In this document: in pieces, positions 46,769 to 58,640 of the stretch | Layout of the letters: each line of letters begins with the position of its first letter | Numbering within the stretch: the first letter of the stretch is position 1 | The notes under the pieces: model-generated | What the model saw: the letters and a program-made list of their open reading frames with translations, nothing else | The model's database searches: none | What the model was told of the DNA's origin: nothing | Assembly: GCA_963835735.1 (NCBI GenBank) | Contig: CAWIGP010000009.1 | Span: forward strand, 1 to 64,000 | Source of the DNA: DASQMT01 sp963835735 | GTDB lineage: Bacteria; Actinomycetota; Thermoleophilia; Solirubrobacterales; Solirubrobacteraceae | Direction: 5' to 3' | DNA length: 64,000 nucleotides | Program-made: the position numbers and the translations under genes

Positions 46769-46797
46769 GCAGCACGCGCCCGAGTAGCCTCAGGCGC

Positions 46798-48413
<1,616 letters not shown>

Positions 48414-48417
<4 letters not shown>

Positions 48418-48438
48418 AGAGGGACTGTCCCGCTTTAG
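48414..48438 (+). terminator. Hairpin overlapping the mutase stop codon
   Basis: CTAAAG-A-GGGAC and GTCCC-G-CTTTAG pair around a single T, so the stem includes the TAA stop. Followed by GTTGG rather than T-rich sequence. Probable terminator. Confidence 0.6.
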
Positions 48439-48479
48439 GTTGGCAGGGATCCGCGCCGCGTGCGCGAAGCCCTGTAGGG

Positions 48480-48959
48480 ATGGAAGCCAAGCGCACGCTC
48501 GTCAAGAGCCCGCCCGAGCTATGGGCGGAGCTGTCCGACATTTCCGCCCTCGCCCGGCATCTCGGCGAGTTCGGCGAGATCCGCATCACGCGCACGGAGC
48601 CGGAGACGGTCGTCGAATGGGAGGGCGACCTGGCCTCCGGCGCCGTGCGCCTGGAGCCGTCCGGCTGGGGCACCACGGTGACGCTCACGGCCCTGCCGGC
48701 GATGGTCGACCCGCCGCCGGCGCCCGAGCCGGAACCGGTGCCGGAGCCGCCCGTGGTCGAGGAGCCCCCGCCGCGCGGGTTCTGGGCGCGCCTGTTCCGG
48801 CGGCGCGCGCCTGAACCGCCCGCGCCCGCGCCGCCGCCGGCACCTGAGCCGGTCGATCCGACGCCGCTGCCTGCGATCGACGCCGCCAGCGGCGCGGCCG
48901 TGCTGGGCAAGGCGCTCGACACGCTGGGCGCCGCGCACCACCGCCCGTTCTCGCGCTGA
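48480..48959 (+). CDS. Proline-rich protein with SRPBCC-like N-terminus
   Basis: Intact 159-residue protein. EAKRTLVKSPPELWAELSDI, ARHLGEFGEIRITRTEPETV and VEWEGDLASGAVRLEPSGWG, then TTVTLTAL look like a short START/polyketide-cyclase-type beta sheet. A proline-rich stretch (PAPEPEPVPEPPVVEEPPPR) follows, then GFWARLFRRRAPE, another Pro/Ala run and the tail GAAVLGKALDTLGAAHHRPF. The layout resembles linker proteins that contact the membrane through WARLFRRR. Function unknown. Confidence 0.65.
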   Translation: MEAKRTLVKSPPELWAELSDISALARHLGEFGEIRITRTEPETVVEWEGDLASGAVRLEPSGWGTTVTLTALPAMVDPPPAPEPEPVPEPPVVEEPPPRGFWARLFRRRAPEPPAPAPPPAPEPVDPTPLPAIDAASGAAVLGKALDTLGAAHHRPFSR

Positions 48960-48984
48960 CCCGAGTTTCCGCAAGTCTCGTCGC

Positions 48985-49012
48985 GCTTCCCTCGTTCCCG
49001 CACGAGGGAAGC
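48985..49012. terminator. 10-bp perfect hairpin before the secreted-protein gene
   Basis: GCTTCCCTCG and CGAGGGAAGC flank an eight-base loop. It lies between the stop at 48959 and an AGGAGG ribosome-binding site at 49016-49021. It may terminate the previous gene or act on the leader of the next. Confidence 0.55.
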
Positions 49013-49028
49013 TACGAGGAGGCTGAAG

Positions 49029-50767
49029 ATGCGGATGTGGATCACGGGCGCGATCGCGACGGCGGTGCTGTTGCTGGGCGCTGGACCTGCGCGGGCGGCG
49101 TTCGACGTGACCGCGTTCGAGGTGACGCCGTCGAGCACGGCCGCCGGCGCGCACGCCGACGTGACGATCGCGACGTCGTTCACGCCGTACAGCGCGGGCG
49201 GGCGACAGCCGCGCAACCTCACCTTCCACCTGCCGCCCGGGCTCGCCGGCGACCCGTTCGCCACGCCCCGCTGCACCGAGGTCGACTACCGCGCGGACAA
49301 GTGCCCGCCGGCGACGAAGGTCGGCACCGCCGACGCCGACCGCGTCGGTCGTGGCGCTGAGCCTGCCGCTGCTGCGGCAGACCGTGACGGGCGACCTCTA
49401 CAACCTCGAGCCGTCCGGCTCGGAGCCCGCGCGGCTCGGCGCGGTGCTGCGCCCGACCGGCGACGTGCTGCTCGGCAAGCTGTTCGTCCCGACGGTCGAT
49501 CACCGCCCGCTCGACCGACGGCGGGCTGGACTCGGTCGTCACCGAGCTGCCGACGGACGCTCCCGACGACGGGTGAGCTGGCGCAGGTCTACACCGAGCG
49601 GATGGCGTTCACGCTGCAGGGCCGCCCGGCGGGCGGGACCGGCCCGTTCATGCGCAACCCGACATCCTGCAACCCCGCGACCTCGACCGTCGAGGCGACC
49701 CCGTACGGCGAGCCGGCGGCGACCGGTCACGAAGACCAGCAGCTTCACCCCCACCGACTGCGGCGCGCTCGACTTCCAGCCGCACATCGACGGCGCCGTC
49801 GGTGCGCGCGGGCAGACGGCGTTCCGCTCCAAGCCGCCGGTCCGCACGCTCGTCAGCCAGGGCGCCGAGCAGGCCGGCCAGGCCTCGGTGACCGTCACGC
49901 TCCCGGGCATCATCAGCCCCGACCTCACGCAGCTCGGGCGCGCATGCCCGGTCGCGCAGGTCAACGCGCGCGCCTGCCCCGCGAGCGCGCGCGTCGGCAC
50001 CGTGGAGGCCGCGACACCGTTGCTCGCGAAGCCGCTGACCGGCGACGTGTACCTCGCGCAGCGCGCGGTCGGACAGTTCCCGGGCCTGACGATCCAGCTC
50101 GGCGACCCGATCCCGCTGCGGCTCAGCGGCGCCGTCGAGCTCTCGCCGCAGGGCCTGAAGACGACATTCACCGGTCTCCCCGACGTCCCGCTTGCGCGCT
50201 TCCAGCTCGACCTCGCCGGCGGCCCGAGCGGCGCGTTCCAGCTCGAGCTCCGACGTCTGCGCTGCGCCCAAGCCGCCGGTGATCACCGCCGCGTTCACCG
50301 CCCAGTCGGGCAAGCAGGCGGCCGAGAGCAAGGCGATGAGCGTCGTCGGCTGCACGCCCGTGCCCCGCGCCTCGGCGCGCATCACCCGCCTGCGCTCCGG
50401 CCGCCCGAACGTCCGCATCACGGTCACCGCCGCCGACCAGGCGGCGGATCTGCGGACGGTGCGCGTGCTCCTGCCGGACGCATTGTCGGTCAAGCCGAAG
50501 CGCGTGGGCCGCGGCGTCCGCGCGCGAGCCGGGAGCGGCGCGCTCGCGGGCGGCGCGGTCAAGCTCACCCGCGACGGCGAGCTGCGCCTCACGCTGCCCG
50601 AGAAGGCGCGCACGGTCACGGCGACGCTCGGCAAGGGAGCGCTGCGCGTCGGGCGCAAGCTCAAGCGCGCGCGCAAGCCCCGCCGAATGGCCCTGACCGT
50701 CCTCGTCACCGACGCCGACGGCGTGCGCCCGGCGGCGAAGCTCAAGGTCCGCCCGCGCCGCGGCTAG
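49029..50767 (+). CDS. Large secreted protein, frameshifted
   Basis: About 575 residues. MWITGAIATAVLLLGAGPAR, then AAFDVTAFEVTPSSTAAGAH is a signal peptide and mature start. Two similar halves carry NLTFHLPPGLAGDPFATPRC, CPPATKVGTADAD, then LPLLRQTVTGDLYNLEPSGS and, later, VTVTLPGIISPDLTQLGRAC, CPASARVGTVEAATPLLAKP, LTGDVYLAQRAVGQFPGLTI. This repeated architecture (C-P-x-x-x-x-VG-x-x-x-A..., TGDVYL) is common in Solirubrobacterales exported proteins of unknown role. The basic C-terminus ends KLKVRPRRG. Frameshifts near 49350, 49495, 49560, 49725 and 50250. Confidence 0.7.
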
Positions 50768-50797
50768 CCGCCGCCTCGGCATAGACTCCGCGCGATC

Positions 50798-52366
50798 ATG
50801 CGCGAGAAAGCCCTAGAGACCAACGAAGAGAAGCTCGCGCAGCTTCAGGAGCTGCGCGACGCCGCGATCCACCATGCCTCCGAGAAGGCGGTCGAGAAGC
50901 AGCACGCCAAGGGCAAGTACACGGCCCGCGAGCGGATCGAGAAGCTGCTCGACCCCGGCTCGTTCCAGGAGCTCGACACGTACGTGCGCCATCGCACGCA
51001 CGACTTCGAGATGGACAAGTCGCGGCCGTGGGGCGACGCCGTGGTGACCGGCCACGGGACGATCGACGGGCGCCGCGTGTGCGTGTTCAGCCAGGACTTC
51101 ACGGTGTTCGGCGGCTCGCTCGGCGAGGTCATGAGCGAGAAGATGTGCAAGGTGATGGACCTGGCGGCCAAGATCGGCTGCCCGGTGATCGGCATCAACG
51201 ACTCCGGCGGCGCGCGGATCCAGGAGGGTGTCGTCTCGCTCGGCGCGTACGGCGACGTGTTCGTCCGCAACGTGCAGTGCTCCGGCGTGATCCCGCAGAT
51301 CAGCCTGATCATGGGCCCGTGCGCGGGCGGCGCCGTCTACTCCCCGGCCATGACGGATTTCATCCTCATGGTCAAGGAGACGTCGCACATGTTCATCACC
51401 GGCCCCGACGTGATCAAGACGGTCACGGGCGAGGAGGTCGAGTTCGAGGAGCTCGGCGGAGCGATGACCCACAACACGAAGTCGGGCGTCGCCCACTTCG
51501 CGTTCGACGACGAGGACCAGTGCCTCGCAGACACCCGCTACCTGCTCTCGTTCCTGCCGCAGAACAACCTCGACGAGCCGCCGCGCGTGCAGCCGTCGGA
51601 CGACCCGACGCGGATGGAAGCCGAGCTCGACACGGTCGTGCCCGACAGCCCGAACAAGCCGTACGACATGCGCGACGTCGTGCGGCTGACCGTCGACGAC
51701 GGCGAGTTCCTGGAGGTGCATGAGCACTTCGCGACGAACATCATCTGCGGCTTCGCGCGGCTCAACGGCCAGACCGTCGGCGTCGTCGGCAACCAGCCGC
51801 GCTCGATGGCCGGCGTGCTCGACATCGACGCGTCGGTCAAGGCGGCGCGCTTCGTGCGCACGTGCGACGCCTACAACATCGCGCTCCTCACGCTCGTCGA
51901 CGTGCCGGGATTCCTGCCCGGCACGACGCAGGAGTGGAACGGGATCATCCGCCACGGCGCCAAGCTGCTCTACGCCTACACCGAGGCGACCGTCCCGAAG
52001 ATCACCCTGATCACGCGCAAGGCGTACGGCGGCGCGTACGACGTCATGGCCTCCAAGCACATGCTCGCCGACTTCAACTTCGCCTGGCCGAGCGCGGAGA
52101 TCGCGGTGATGGGACCGGAGGGAGCGGTGAACATCATCCACCGCCGCGACATCGCCGGCTCGCCCACGCCCGAGGCGCGCCGCGGCAAGCTGATCGACGA
52201 CTACAAGGCGCGCTTCGCGAACCCCTACTCGGCGGCCGAGCGCGGCTACATCGACGACGTGATCGTCCCGCACGAGACGCGCCCCAAGCTGATCGCCGCG
52301 CTCGAGACGCTGCGCACCAAGCGGGTGCAGGGCCCGCGGCGCAAGCACGGCAACATCCCGCTGTAG
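50798..52366 (+). CDS. pccB: Acyl-CoA/propionyl-CoA carboxylase beta chain
   Basis: Intact 522-residue carboxyltransferase. KYTARERIEKLLDPGSFQEL, RVCVFSQDFTVFGGSLGEVM and IGINDSGGARIQEGVVSLGA (oxyanion hole) are in the N-domain. QISLIMGPCAGGAVYSPAMT, FILMVKETSHMFITGPDVIK and TGEEVEFEELGGAMTHNTKS follow. The C-domain has NQPRSMAGVLDIDASVKAAR, LVDVPGFLPGTTQEWNGIIR and TRKAYGGAYDVMASKHMLAD, NFAWPSAEIAVMGPEGAVNI. Transfers carboxyl from biotin to acyl-CoA. The biotin-carrying alpha chain is not nearby. A possible epsilon subunit is at 55903. Confidence 0.93.
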   Translation: MREKALETNEEKLAQLQELRDAAIHHASEKAVEKQHAKGKYTARERIEKLLDPGSFQELDTYVRHRTHDFEMDKSRPWGDAVVTGHGTIDGRRVCVFSQDFTVFGGSLGEVMSEKMCKVMDLAAKIGCPVIGINDSGGARIQEGVVSLGAYGDVFVRNVQCSGVIPQISLIMGPCAGGAVYSPAMTDFILMVKETSHMFITGPDVIKTVTGEEVEFEELGGAMTHNTKSGVAHFAFDDEDQCLADTRYLLSFLPQNNLDEPPRVQPSDDPTRMEAELDTVVPDSPNKPYDMRDVVRLTVDDGEFLEVHEHFATNIICGFARLNGQTVGVVGNQPRSMAGVLDIDASVKAARFVRTCDAYNIALLTLVDVPGFLPGTTQEWNGIIRHGAKLLYAYTEATVPKITLITRKAYGGAYDVMASKHMLADFNFAWPSAEIAVMGPEGAVNIIHRRDIAGSPTPEARRGKLIDDYKARFANPYSAAERGYIDDVIVPHETRPKLIAALETLRTKRVQGPRRKHGNIPL

Positions 52367-52370
52367 CGAC

Positions 52371-53270
52371 CTAGATCGGCTGGGCTTCGGGCTGCAGGCT
52401 CTGCTCGCGCGCGCGGCGCCGGCGAGTCCGGTCGAGCGCGTACGCGAACGCGCCGATCACCACGGGCGGCCCGATGATCGCCACCGCCGGCAGGTCGAGC
52501 CCGGCCTTCGACGCGACGCCGAGCGCGGAGGCGAGCATCGCGCAGCCCAGCGCCGGCCGCAGCCCGGCGGCCGGGACGCTGCGGGCCAGCCGCTCGCCGA
52601 TCACCACGCCGGGGATCGAGCCGATGAGGATGTTCGCCATCAGCCCGTAGTCGACGTTGCCCGCGACGACGTGCGCGAGGCCGGCCGCCCACAGGAGCAC
52701 GGCGGCGTGGAACACGTCGGTGCCGACGACGCGATGCGGCGTGAGCCGGAACACGAGGATCAGCGCCAGGCCGATCAGCGCGCCGCTGCCGACCGACGTG
52801 ACGCCGAGGATGAAGCCGAGGACGAGCCCGAGCAGCACGGCGGCGACCTTCGCCCCCCTCGTGAGCGGCACCGACTCGCGCTCCCGCTCGGCGACGCGCC
52901 GCACGAACAGCGCGCGCCCGAGCGTCACCAGCGCGGTGAGCGACAACGCCGCGGCGACGCCCCACAGCAGCGCCTCGTCGGGCGGCGACGGCAGCGCCTC
53001 GACAACGATCACGCCGCCGATCGAGCCCGGCACGCTGCCGATGGCGAGCCACATCGAGACGCCGAGGTCGACGGTCCCGCTGCGCAGGTGCTGCCAGCCG
53101 CCGACGGTCTTGGTCAGCGCGCCGTAGGCGATGTCGGTCCCGACCGCGACGTGCGGCTGCGTGCCGATGAAGATCAGCAGCAGCGGCGTCATGAGCGAGC
53201 CGCCCCCGATGCCGGTGAGGCCCACGAGCACGCCGACGCCGAGGCCGAACACGATGATCAGCGGGTCCAT
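52371..53270 (-). CDS. TauE/SafE-family sulfite/anion permease
   Basis: Intact 299-residue membrane protein with eight helices in two halves. DPLIIVFGLGVGVLVGLTGI, GGGSLMTPLLLIFIGTQPHV and AVGTDIAYGALTKTVGGWQH are the family motif (GxGGGxxxxPxLxxxxGxxxxxAxGTxL). The second copy reads LVLGFILGVTSVGSGALIGL and RVVGTDVFHAAVLLWAAGLA. The family exports sulfite, sulfoacetate or related anions, consistent with the sulfur genes 3-9 kb away. ATG 53270 is chosen over in-frame upstream codons because membrane segment 1 begins there. Confidence 0.88.
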   Translation of the reverse strand: MDPLIIVFGLGVGVLVGLTGIGGGSLMTPLLLIFIGTQPHVAVGTDIAYGALTKTVGGWQHLRSGTVDLGVSMWLAIGSVPGSIGGVIVVEALPSPPDEALLWGVAAALSLTALVTLGRALFVRRVAERERESVPLTRGAKVAAVLLGLVLGFILGVTSVGSGALIGLALILVFRLTPHRVVGTDVFHAAVLLWAAGLAHVVAGNVDYGLMANILIGSIPGVVIGERLARSVPAAGLRPALGCAMLASALGVASKAGLDLPAVAIIGPPVVIGAFAYALDRTRRRRAREQSLQPEAQPI

Positions 53271-53340
53271 CGAAGCGGTGCAAAGTAGCACTAAGCCAGT
53301 CGAGATAAGTGTGTTTGTGGGCCGGATAGGCTCCCGCGCC

Positions 53341-54956
53341 ATGCACTCACGCCGCCAGTTTCTGGTTCGTTCCGCCGCCGCCGGCGCCGCCGTCCTGGTG
53401 CCGCCCGCGCTGTCCGCCGCGGCCGGAGCTCAGGGCCGGCGCGTGCTTCCGCTCCGGCCGGTTCGCCGAGGGCGTGGCATCGGGCGACCCGGGTCCGCGG
53501 GCGATCACGCTGTGGACGCGCGTGGCCGAGCTCGAGCAGCGCGGCGGGGTGCGGCTGGAGGTGGCGCGCGACAGGGGCTTCCGCAACGTCGTCGCGCGCG
53601 ACACGGTCGCGACCGGTCCCGGCTCCGGCGGCAGCGTCAAGGCCCGCGTGACGGGCCTCAAGCCGTACGAGCAGTACTACTACCGCTTCGAGACCCGCAG
53701 CAGCGAGACCGAGGTCGGGCGCTTCCGCACGGCGCCTCCGGCCGACTCGCGCCAGGAGCTCACGTTCGCGTTCTTCTCCTGCCAGGACTTCACCCACGGC
53801 TTCTACAACGCGCACGAGGTGATGGCGCGCGAGGACCTCGACTTCGTCGTCTGCCTCGGCGACTACATCTACGCCGAGACCTACCACACGCTCGCGGGCG
53901 GGACCGCGGTGCGCGAGGACACGATCGGCAGCCCGGGCGACGCGCCGCGTGATCGCGCTGGCCGCGATGACGCTCGACGACTACCGCGCCAAGTACGCGC
54001 TCTACCGCGGCGACGCGTCGCTGCGCAAGGTGCACGCGCGGGCGCCGATGGTCGTGGTCTGGGACGACCACGAGGTGCAGGACAACTACGCCGGTGCCGC
54101 GCCCGGCGGCGGGCTGCCGCCCGAGCAGAGCTTCTCCGAGGCCCGCCGCGCCGCCGGCTACAAGGCGTTCTTCGAGTCGATGCCGACGTTCGCCGGCCCG
54201 CGCAACCGCGTCTACCGCACGCTGCGCTTCGGCAAGACGCTCGACCTGTTCATGCTCGACCAGCGCCAGTACCGCGACGACCAGCCGTGCGGCGACGAGG
54301 TGGTGCCCGCGTGCGCCGAGCTCGACCAGCCTCGCGACCTGCTCGGCCGCACCCAGATGCGCTGGATCAAGCAGGAGCTCCAGCGCTCGCAGGCCGCCTG
54401 GAAGGTGATCGGCAACGAGGTGATGATGATGCCGGCGAAGGTGACCGGCGACGCGTTCGTCGAGTACGACTCGTGGCAGGGCTACCCGGGCGAGCGCGAG
54501 GAGCTGCTCACCCACATCGACCGCAAGCGGATCCGCGACGTCGTGTTCATCACCGGCGACATCCACGTCCTCATCGCCGGCGACGTGAAGACCCAGGGCG
54601 GGCTCGGCAAGTCGGTCGCGCTCGAGTTCGTCGGCGGCTCGATCACTTCGACCAACTTCGGCGAGACCACGCTGCCGATCGGCGGCGGCCAGGTGCTGCC
54701 GGGCAACGACGCGAACCCGCGCACCGACCCGGGGATCGTCAACGCGCTGCGCGGCATCAACACGTGGGTCGACCAGGCCGACCTCGACCACCACGGCTTC
54801 GGGCTCGTGAAGGCGAGCCGCCGGTCGTTCGACGTCACGCTCAAGCGCGTCACGACGATCAAGCAGCGCTCGACGGCGACGCTGTCGGACAAGGGCTACC
54901 GCTATCGCGTGGAGCGCGGCCAGCGCTCGATCAAGGGCGTCAACGGCCCGGGCTAG
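53341..54956 (+). CDS. phoD: Alkaline phosphatase D (PhoD-like), Tat-exported
   Basis: About 538 residues. The start HSRRQFLVRSAAAGAAVLVP is a twin-arginine signal. RFAEGVASGDPGPRAITLWT and LKPYEQYYYRFETRSSETEV form the N-terminal Fn3-like domain. The metal site has FAFFSCQDFTHGFYNAHEVM, DFVVCLGDYIYAETYHTLAG, PMVVVWDDHEVQDNYAGAAP and KVIGNEVMMMPAKVTGDAFV, VVFITGDIHVLIAGDVKTQG. Calcium and iron ligands of PhoD are kept (Cys, GDYIY, DDHEV, GDIH). Frameshifts near 53447 and 53950. Releases phosphate from diesters or monoesters outside the cell. Confidence 0.92.
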
Positions 54957-54960
54957 GCGC

Positions 54961-55909
54961 CTACAGCTCGACTTCCTGCGCCTCGACGCGGCCCGCCCGC
55001 CACGCCGCGTGCGCGGCGACCGCGATCGCGAGGTCCTGGATCGCCAGCCCGGTGGAGTCGAACAGCGTCACCGCGCCGGCGTCCGGCCGCCCCGGCGCGG
55101 CGCCGGCGAGCACCGCGCCGAGATCGGTCACCTGCTCGCGCGTCACGACGCCGGCCTCGACCGCGCCGGTGAGCTCACCGCCGTGCGACGCCTGCTCCCA
55201 CTCGTCGCAGAACAGCGCGCAGCGCGCGACCGCGTCGATCGTCGCCTCGGCCTTGCCCGGGCCGTCGGCGCCGAGCATGTTCAGGTGCAGCCCCGGCCGC
55301 AGGTCCTCGACGCCGACCACCGGCTCGTTGCCGGGGGTGACGCAGCACACGACATCGCAGCCGAGCGCCTCTGCGCGGTCGCCCGGCGCGCCAGCCCAGC
55401 TCGTCCGCGAGCGCCACGGCCGCCGCCTGCCGCGGGTCCGCGCATACGCCCGGCCCGTAGCCCGCCGCCGCGAGGCAGCGCGCGGCCCACGCGCCGTGCA
55501 GGCCGCAGCCGATCACGCCGACGTTCTCCGCCCCCGGCCGCGCGAGCGCGGCCGCCGCCACCGCGGCGACGGCGCCGGTGCGCAGCGCCGTGACCGCGCG
55601 GGCGTCGAGCAGCATCAGCGGCGCGCTCGTCTCGGCGTCCGACAGGCAGACGACGCCCATCACCGTCGGCAGCCCGTGCCCGGCCGGGTTGCCGGGGAAC
55701 GAGGAGATCCACTTGAGCATCGCGAACCCGCCGCCGAGCGCGGGCATCGCGCGGAAGTCGCCGTGCGGCGGTGCGTCCAGGTAGACCTTGGCCGGCATCG
55801 TCCACTCGCCCGCGTGGTGGGCGGCGAACGCGGCGCGCACGTGCTCGATCGCGTCGGCCGGCGAGACCGCGGCGAGCACGGCGTCGTGGCCGAGGACGGG
55901 GACTACCAC
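54961..55909 (-). CDS. Ornithine cyclodeaminase / mu-crystallin family protein
   Basis: About 316 residues. VVVPVLGHDAVLAAVSPADA, EHVRAAFAAHHAGEWTMPAK and VYLDAPPHGDFRAMPALGGG (substrate Arg/Lys) open it. LPTVMGVVCLSDAETSAPLM, LLDARAVTALRTGAVAAVAA and NVGVIGCGLHGAWAARCLAA bind NAD. After a frameshift near 55390 it has VVCCVTPGNEPVVGVEDLRP, GLHLNMLGADGPGKAEATID and VTLFDSTGLAIQDLAIAVAA, all typical. Members include ornithine cyclodeaminase, alanine dehydrogenase and ketimine reductases. GTG 55909 overlaps the upstream gene, implying co-transcription. Confidence 0.87.
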
Positions 55910-56100
55910 GGCGGCGCGTCGACCGGCAGCCCGACGGCCTCGAGCCGCGCCGCGCGCAGCCACGGGTCGGGCGCGGGCTCCGCCGGCGCGGCGGGCGGCA
56001 GCGTGTCGCGCAGGAACTGCTCGACGGCGGCGATCACGGCCGCGGCCTCCTCGGCGGAGGCGCTCGAGCCTTCCAGTCGCAGTCGCGGGCGCCGGTTCAC
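55903..56100 (-). CDS. Small AccE-like (acyl-CoA carboxylase epsilon-type) protein
   Basis: Sixty-five residues: NRRPRLRLEGSSASAEEAAA, then VIAAVEQFLRDTLPPAAPAE and DPWLRAARLEAVGLPVD. The pattern S/AxEEAAAxxAAxxxFL ... WxxAARLExVG is that of short epsilon subunits and related proteins that accompany actinobacterial acyl-CoA carboxylases. It starts at GTG 56100, 21 bp after the sulfite reductase stop, and overlaps the cyclodeaminase start. The carboxylase beta chain is 3.5 kb away on the other strand, so the pairing is uncertain. Confidence 0.55.
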   Translation of the reverse strand: MNRRPRLRLEGSSASAEEAAAVIAAVEQFLRDTLPPAAPAEPAPDPWLRAARLEAVGLPVDAPPW

Positions 56101-56120
56101 GCCCGCGAAGACTAGCGTCG

Positions 56121-57934
56121 TCAGACGGCGCACTCGCCCTCGCCGCGGACGACCTGGAACGGGACCTTCTTGGTCCAGTCGATGAAGTGGTTCATCGTCT
56201 CCAGGCCGAACTCGACCGGCATGGCGAGGTCGCGCACCTCGTCCTCGAACGCCTGCGTGCCGACGCGCGCGGCGTAGGCGTTGAACACCTCGCCGTCCTC
56301 GCGCTCGGCCTCGTACTTGCGCAGCCAGCGCTCGACCGCCTCGGGCACGCGCTTGGCCGGCAGGCGCACCTTCAGCCGCGCGCCGTAGACGATCTCGCCG
56401 CCCTCGTAGTTGCCGCCGATGTGCGCGACGTAGGCCGGGATCGTGTTCTCGCCGACCTTGATCGACGCGCCGTAGAACCCGATGTTGCCGATGTGGTGCT
56501 GGCTGCAGCCGTTCGGGCAGCCCGACATCTTGATGTGGATCCGGCGCGTGAGCGGATCGGTGATGCCCATCGACTCGATCCGCTCCTGCACCGCGCGGTT
56601 GAGCCCCATCGAGCTCGTGATCCCGAGCTTGCAGGAGTCCGTGCCGGGGCAGGAGACGACGTCGTTGATCTCGTCCGAGCCGGCGTCGCCGAGCCCGAGC
56701 TCCGACAGCCGCCGCCAGACGTCGTAGACGGCCTCGTCGCGGACCCAGCGCAGCAGCAGGTTCTGGTGCACGGTCGTGCGCGCGTAGCCGGAGCAGTACT
56801 CGCGCATGATCGCCGCCAGCCCACGGAACTGCTCGGGCGTGAGGTCGCCGCGCACCACCTTGACCTGCACGGCGGAGAAGCCGGCCTGGCGCTGGCGCTC
56901 GACGTTCGCCTCGACGAAGCGCCCGAACTCCGAGCCGTCGCCGTTCGGCGAGCCGTACGCCAGCGGCGGCGCCGGCGCGTTGGCCTCCTCGTCGTGGACG
57001 AACAGCCGGTGGTCGATCGAGAAGTCGCGCTCGTGCGACCCAGTCGCCGCGCAGCTCCTCCTCGACCATCGCGCGCACCTCGTCGATGCCGACCTTGTCG
57101 ACCAGGACCTTGAGGCGGGCGCGGGCGCGGTTGACGCGCAGCCAGTCCTGGCGGTCGAAGATGCGGAACACCGCCTCGGCCCACTTGAGGTACTCGCCGT
57201 CGTCGGCGGTCACGAACTCGTTCAGCGTCGGCGCGACCCGCGGCATGATCGACGTGCCGCCGCCGACCCGCAGCTCGAAGCCGCGGACGCCGTCGCGCTC
57301 GCGCGCGATGAACGCGATGTCGTGGATGCCGGTCAGCGCGCGATCGGTGTCGGAGCCGGTGAACGCGGTCTTGACCTTGCGCGGCATCAGCTGCGTCGTG
57401 GGGTGGCGGACGAAGTAGCGCACGTACGCGCCGACGTACGGCGTCGGGTCCCACAGCTCGTCGTGGCAGACGCCCGCCCACGGGTCGGCGGTCACGTTGC
57501 GCACCGTGTTGCCGCAGCCCTCGCGCGTGGACAGGCCGGCGGCGGAGATCTCGCGGATCAGCGTCGGCCATGTCGCGCAGCGGGATGTGATGGATCTGGA
57601 TGTTCTGGCGCGTCGTGATGTGCGCCTTGTTCTGCGGCGCCCAGCGCTCGACCACGTCGGCGAACGTCTCCATCTGGTCGGGGGTGACGCCGCCGAACGG
57701 CAGCTTGACCCGGCACATCTGCACGTCGGCCTGGCGCTGCCCGTAGACGCCCTGCTTGAGCCGGAAGCCGATGAACTCGTTCTCGGGCGTGTCGCCGGCG
57801 AGGAACTTCTCGGCCTCGTTGTCGAAGTCGTCGAACTCGCGCTCGAGGATCGGGATGACGTGCCCCGGGACGTTCTCGTGGATCTCCGGGTTCTCGAGCG
57901 ACCCCTTGCGGCCGGAGGTGGTCGAGGGCTCCAT
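56121..57934 (-). CDS. Ferredoxin-type sulfite (or nitrite) reductase
   Basis: Sirohaem/4Fe-4S enzyme of about 604 residues that reduces sulfite to sulfide. NEFIGFRLKQGVYGQRQADV, QMCRVKLPFGGVTPDQMETF and TTRQNIQIHHIPLRDM give the first repeat; after a frameshift near 57570, LSTREGCGNTVRNVTADPWA follows. IKMSGCPNGCSQHHIGNIGF and SCPGTDSCKLGITSSMGLNR contain the four cluster cysteines. A second frameshift near 57035. Placed divergently from cysH-cysD-cysN-cysC, a sulfite role is far more likely than nitrite. ATG 57934 or GTG 57943 could start it. Confidence 0.9.
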
Positions 57935-57943
57935 AGCGGCCAC

Positions 57944-58006
57944 AAGGTATCACGTGAAAGCCGCCCGGGATTTAATATTCGGAATGTTGACCCGAGTTGA
58001 TACCTT
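57944..58006. promoter_or_regulatory. Divergent promoter of the sulfate-assimilation genes
   Basis: The 80 bp between the divergent starts contain a perfect inverted repeat, AAGGTATCA (57944-57952) and TGATACCTT (57998-58006), one arm close to each start. Between them is the only AT-rich patch in the area, TTTAATATTCGGAATGTTGA (57971-57990), with a TTGACC at 57987. This layout suggests one regulator controlling both directions. The protein is unknown. Confidence 0.55.
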
Positions 58007-58015
58007 TGCTCCTCC

Positions 58016-58640
58016 ATGACGGACTCCCGCCCCGAGGAGATCATTCTCGAAGCCGTCGACCGGTTCGGCGAGGACCGGCTCGCGCTCGCCGCCTCGTGGC
58101 AGAAGGAGACCGCCGTCCTGGTCGACCTCGTGCGCACGCACGCGCCGGCCGCGCGCATCTTCACGCTCGACACCGGCGTCCTGTTCGACGAGACCTACGC
58201 CACCTGGCGCGACGGTCGAGGAGCGCTACGGGATCACCGTCGAGGCGTACCGCGGCGATTGGGTCCCCGGCCTGTGGGCGACCGATCCCGACCGCTGCTG
58301 CTTCCTGCGCAAGGTCGAGCCGCTCGAGCGCGCGCTCGAGGACGCCGACTGCTGGATCTCGGGCGTCCGTCGCGACCAGTCCCCCGACCGCGCCCGCACC
58401 GAGGAGCTCGACTGGGACGAGCGCCACGGCCTGTGGAAGGCGAACCCGCTCGCGACGTGGAGCGAGCGCGACGTCTGGGCCTACATCTCCGAGCACGACC
58501 TGCCGTACAACCCGCTGCACGACCAGGGCTACTCGTCGATCGGCTGCACGCACTGCACCCTGCCGGGCGCGGGCCGCGAGGGCCGCTGGGCCGGACTGGA
58601 GAAGACCGAGTGCGGGCTGCACGCGCCGGCGTCGCGCTGA
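58016..58640 (+). CDS. cysH: Adenylyl-sulfate (APS/PAPS) reductase
   Basis: About 208 residues. LALAASWQKETAVLVDLVRT, RIFTLDTGVLFDETYATWRD are the substrate loop. After a frameshift near 58214, YRGDWVPGLWATDPDRCCFL and RKVEPLERALEDADCWISGV carry the CC pair of the 4Fe-4S cluster. GYSSIGCTHCTLPGAGREGR and then KTECGLHAP supply the second CxxC and the catalytic Cys. The cluster cysteines mark an APS-type reductase. First gene of the operon; stop overlaps cysD. Confidence 0.9.

Noticed and set aside
56121..57934. Assimilatory nitrite reductase
   Set aside because: Motifs allow either substrate, but the divergent cysHDNC operon makes sulfite much more likely; no nitrate genes are present.
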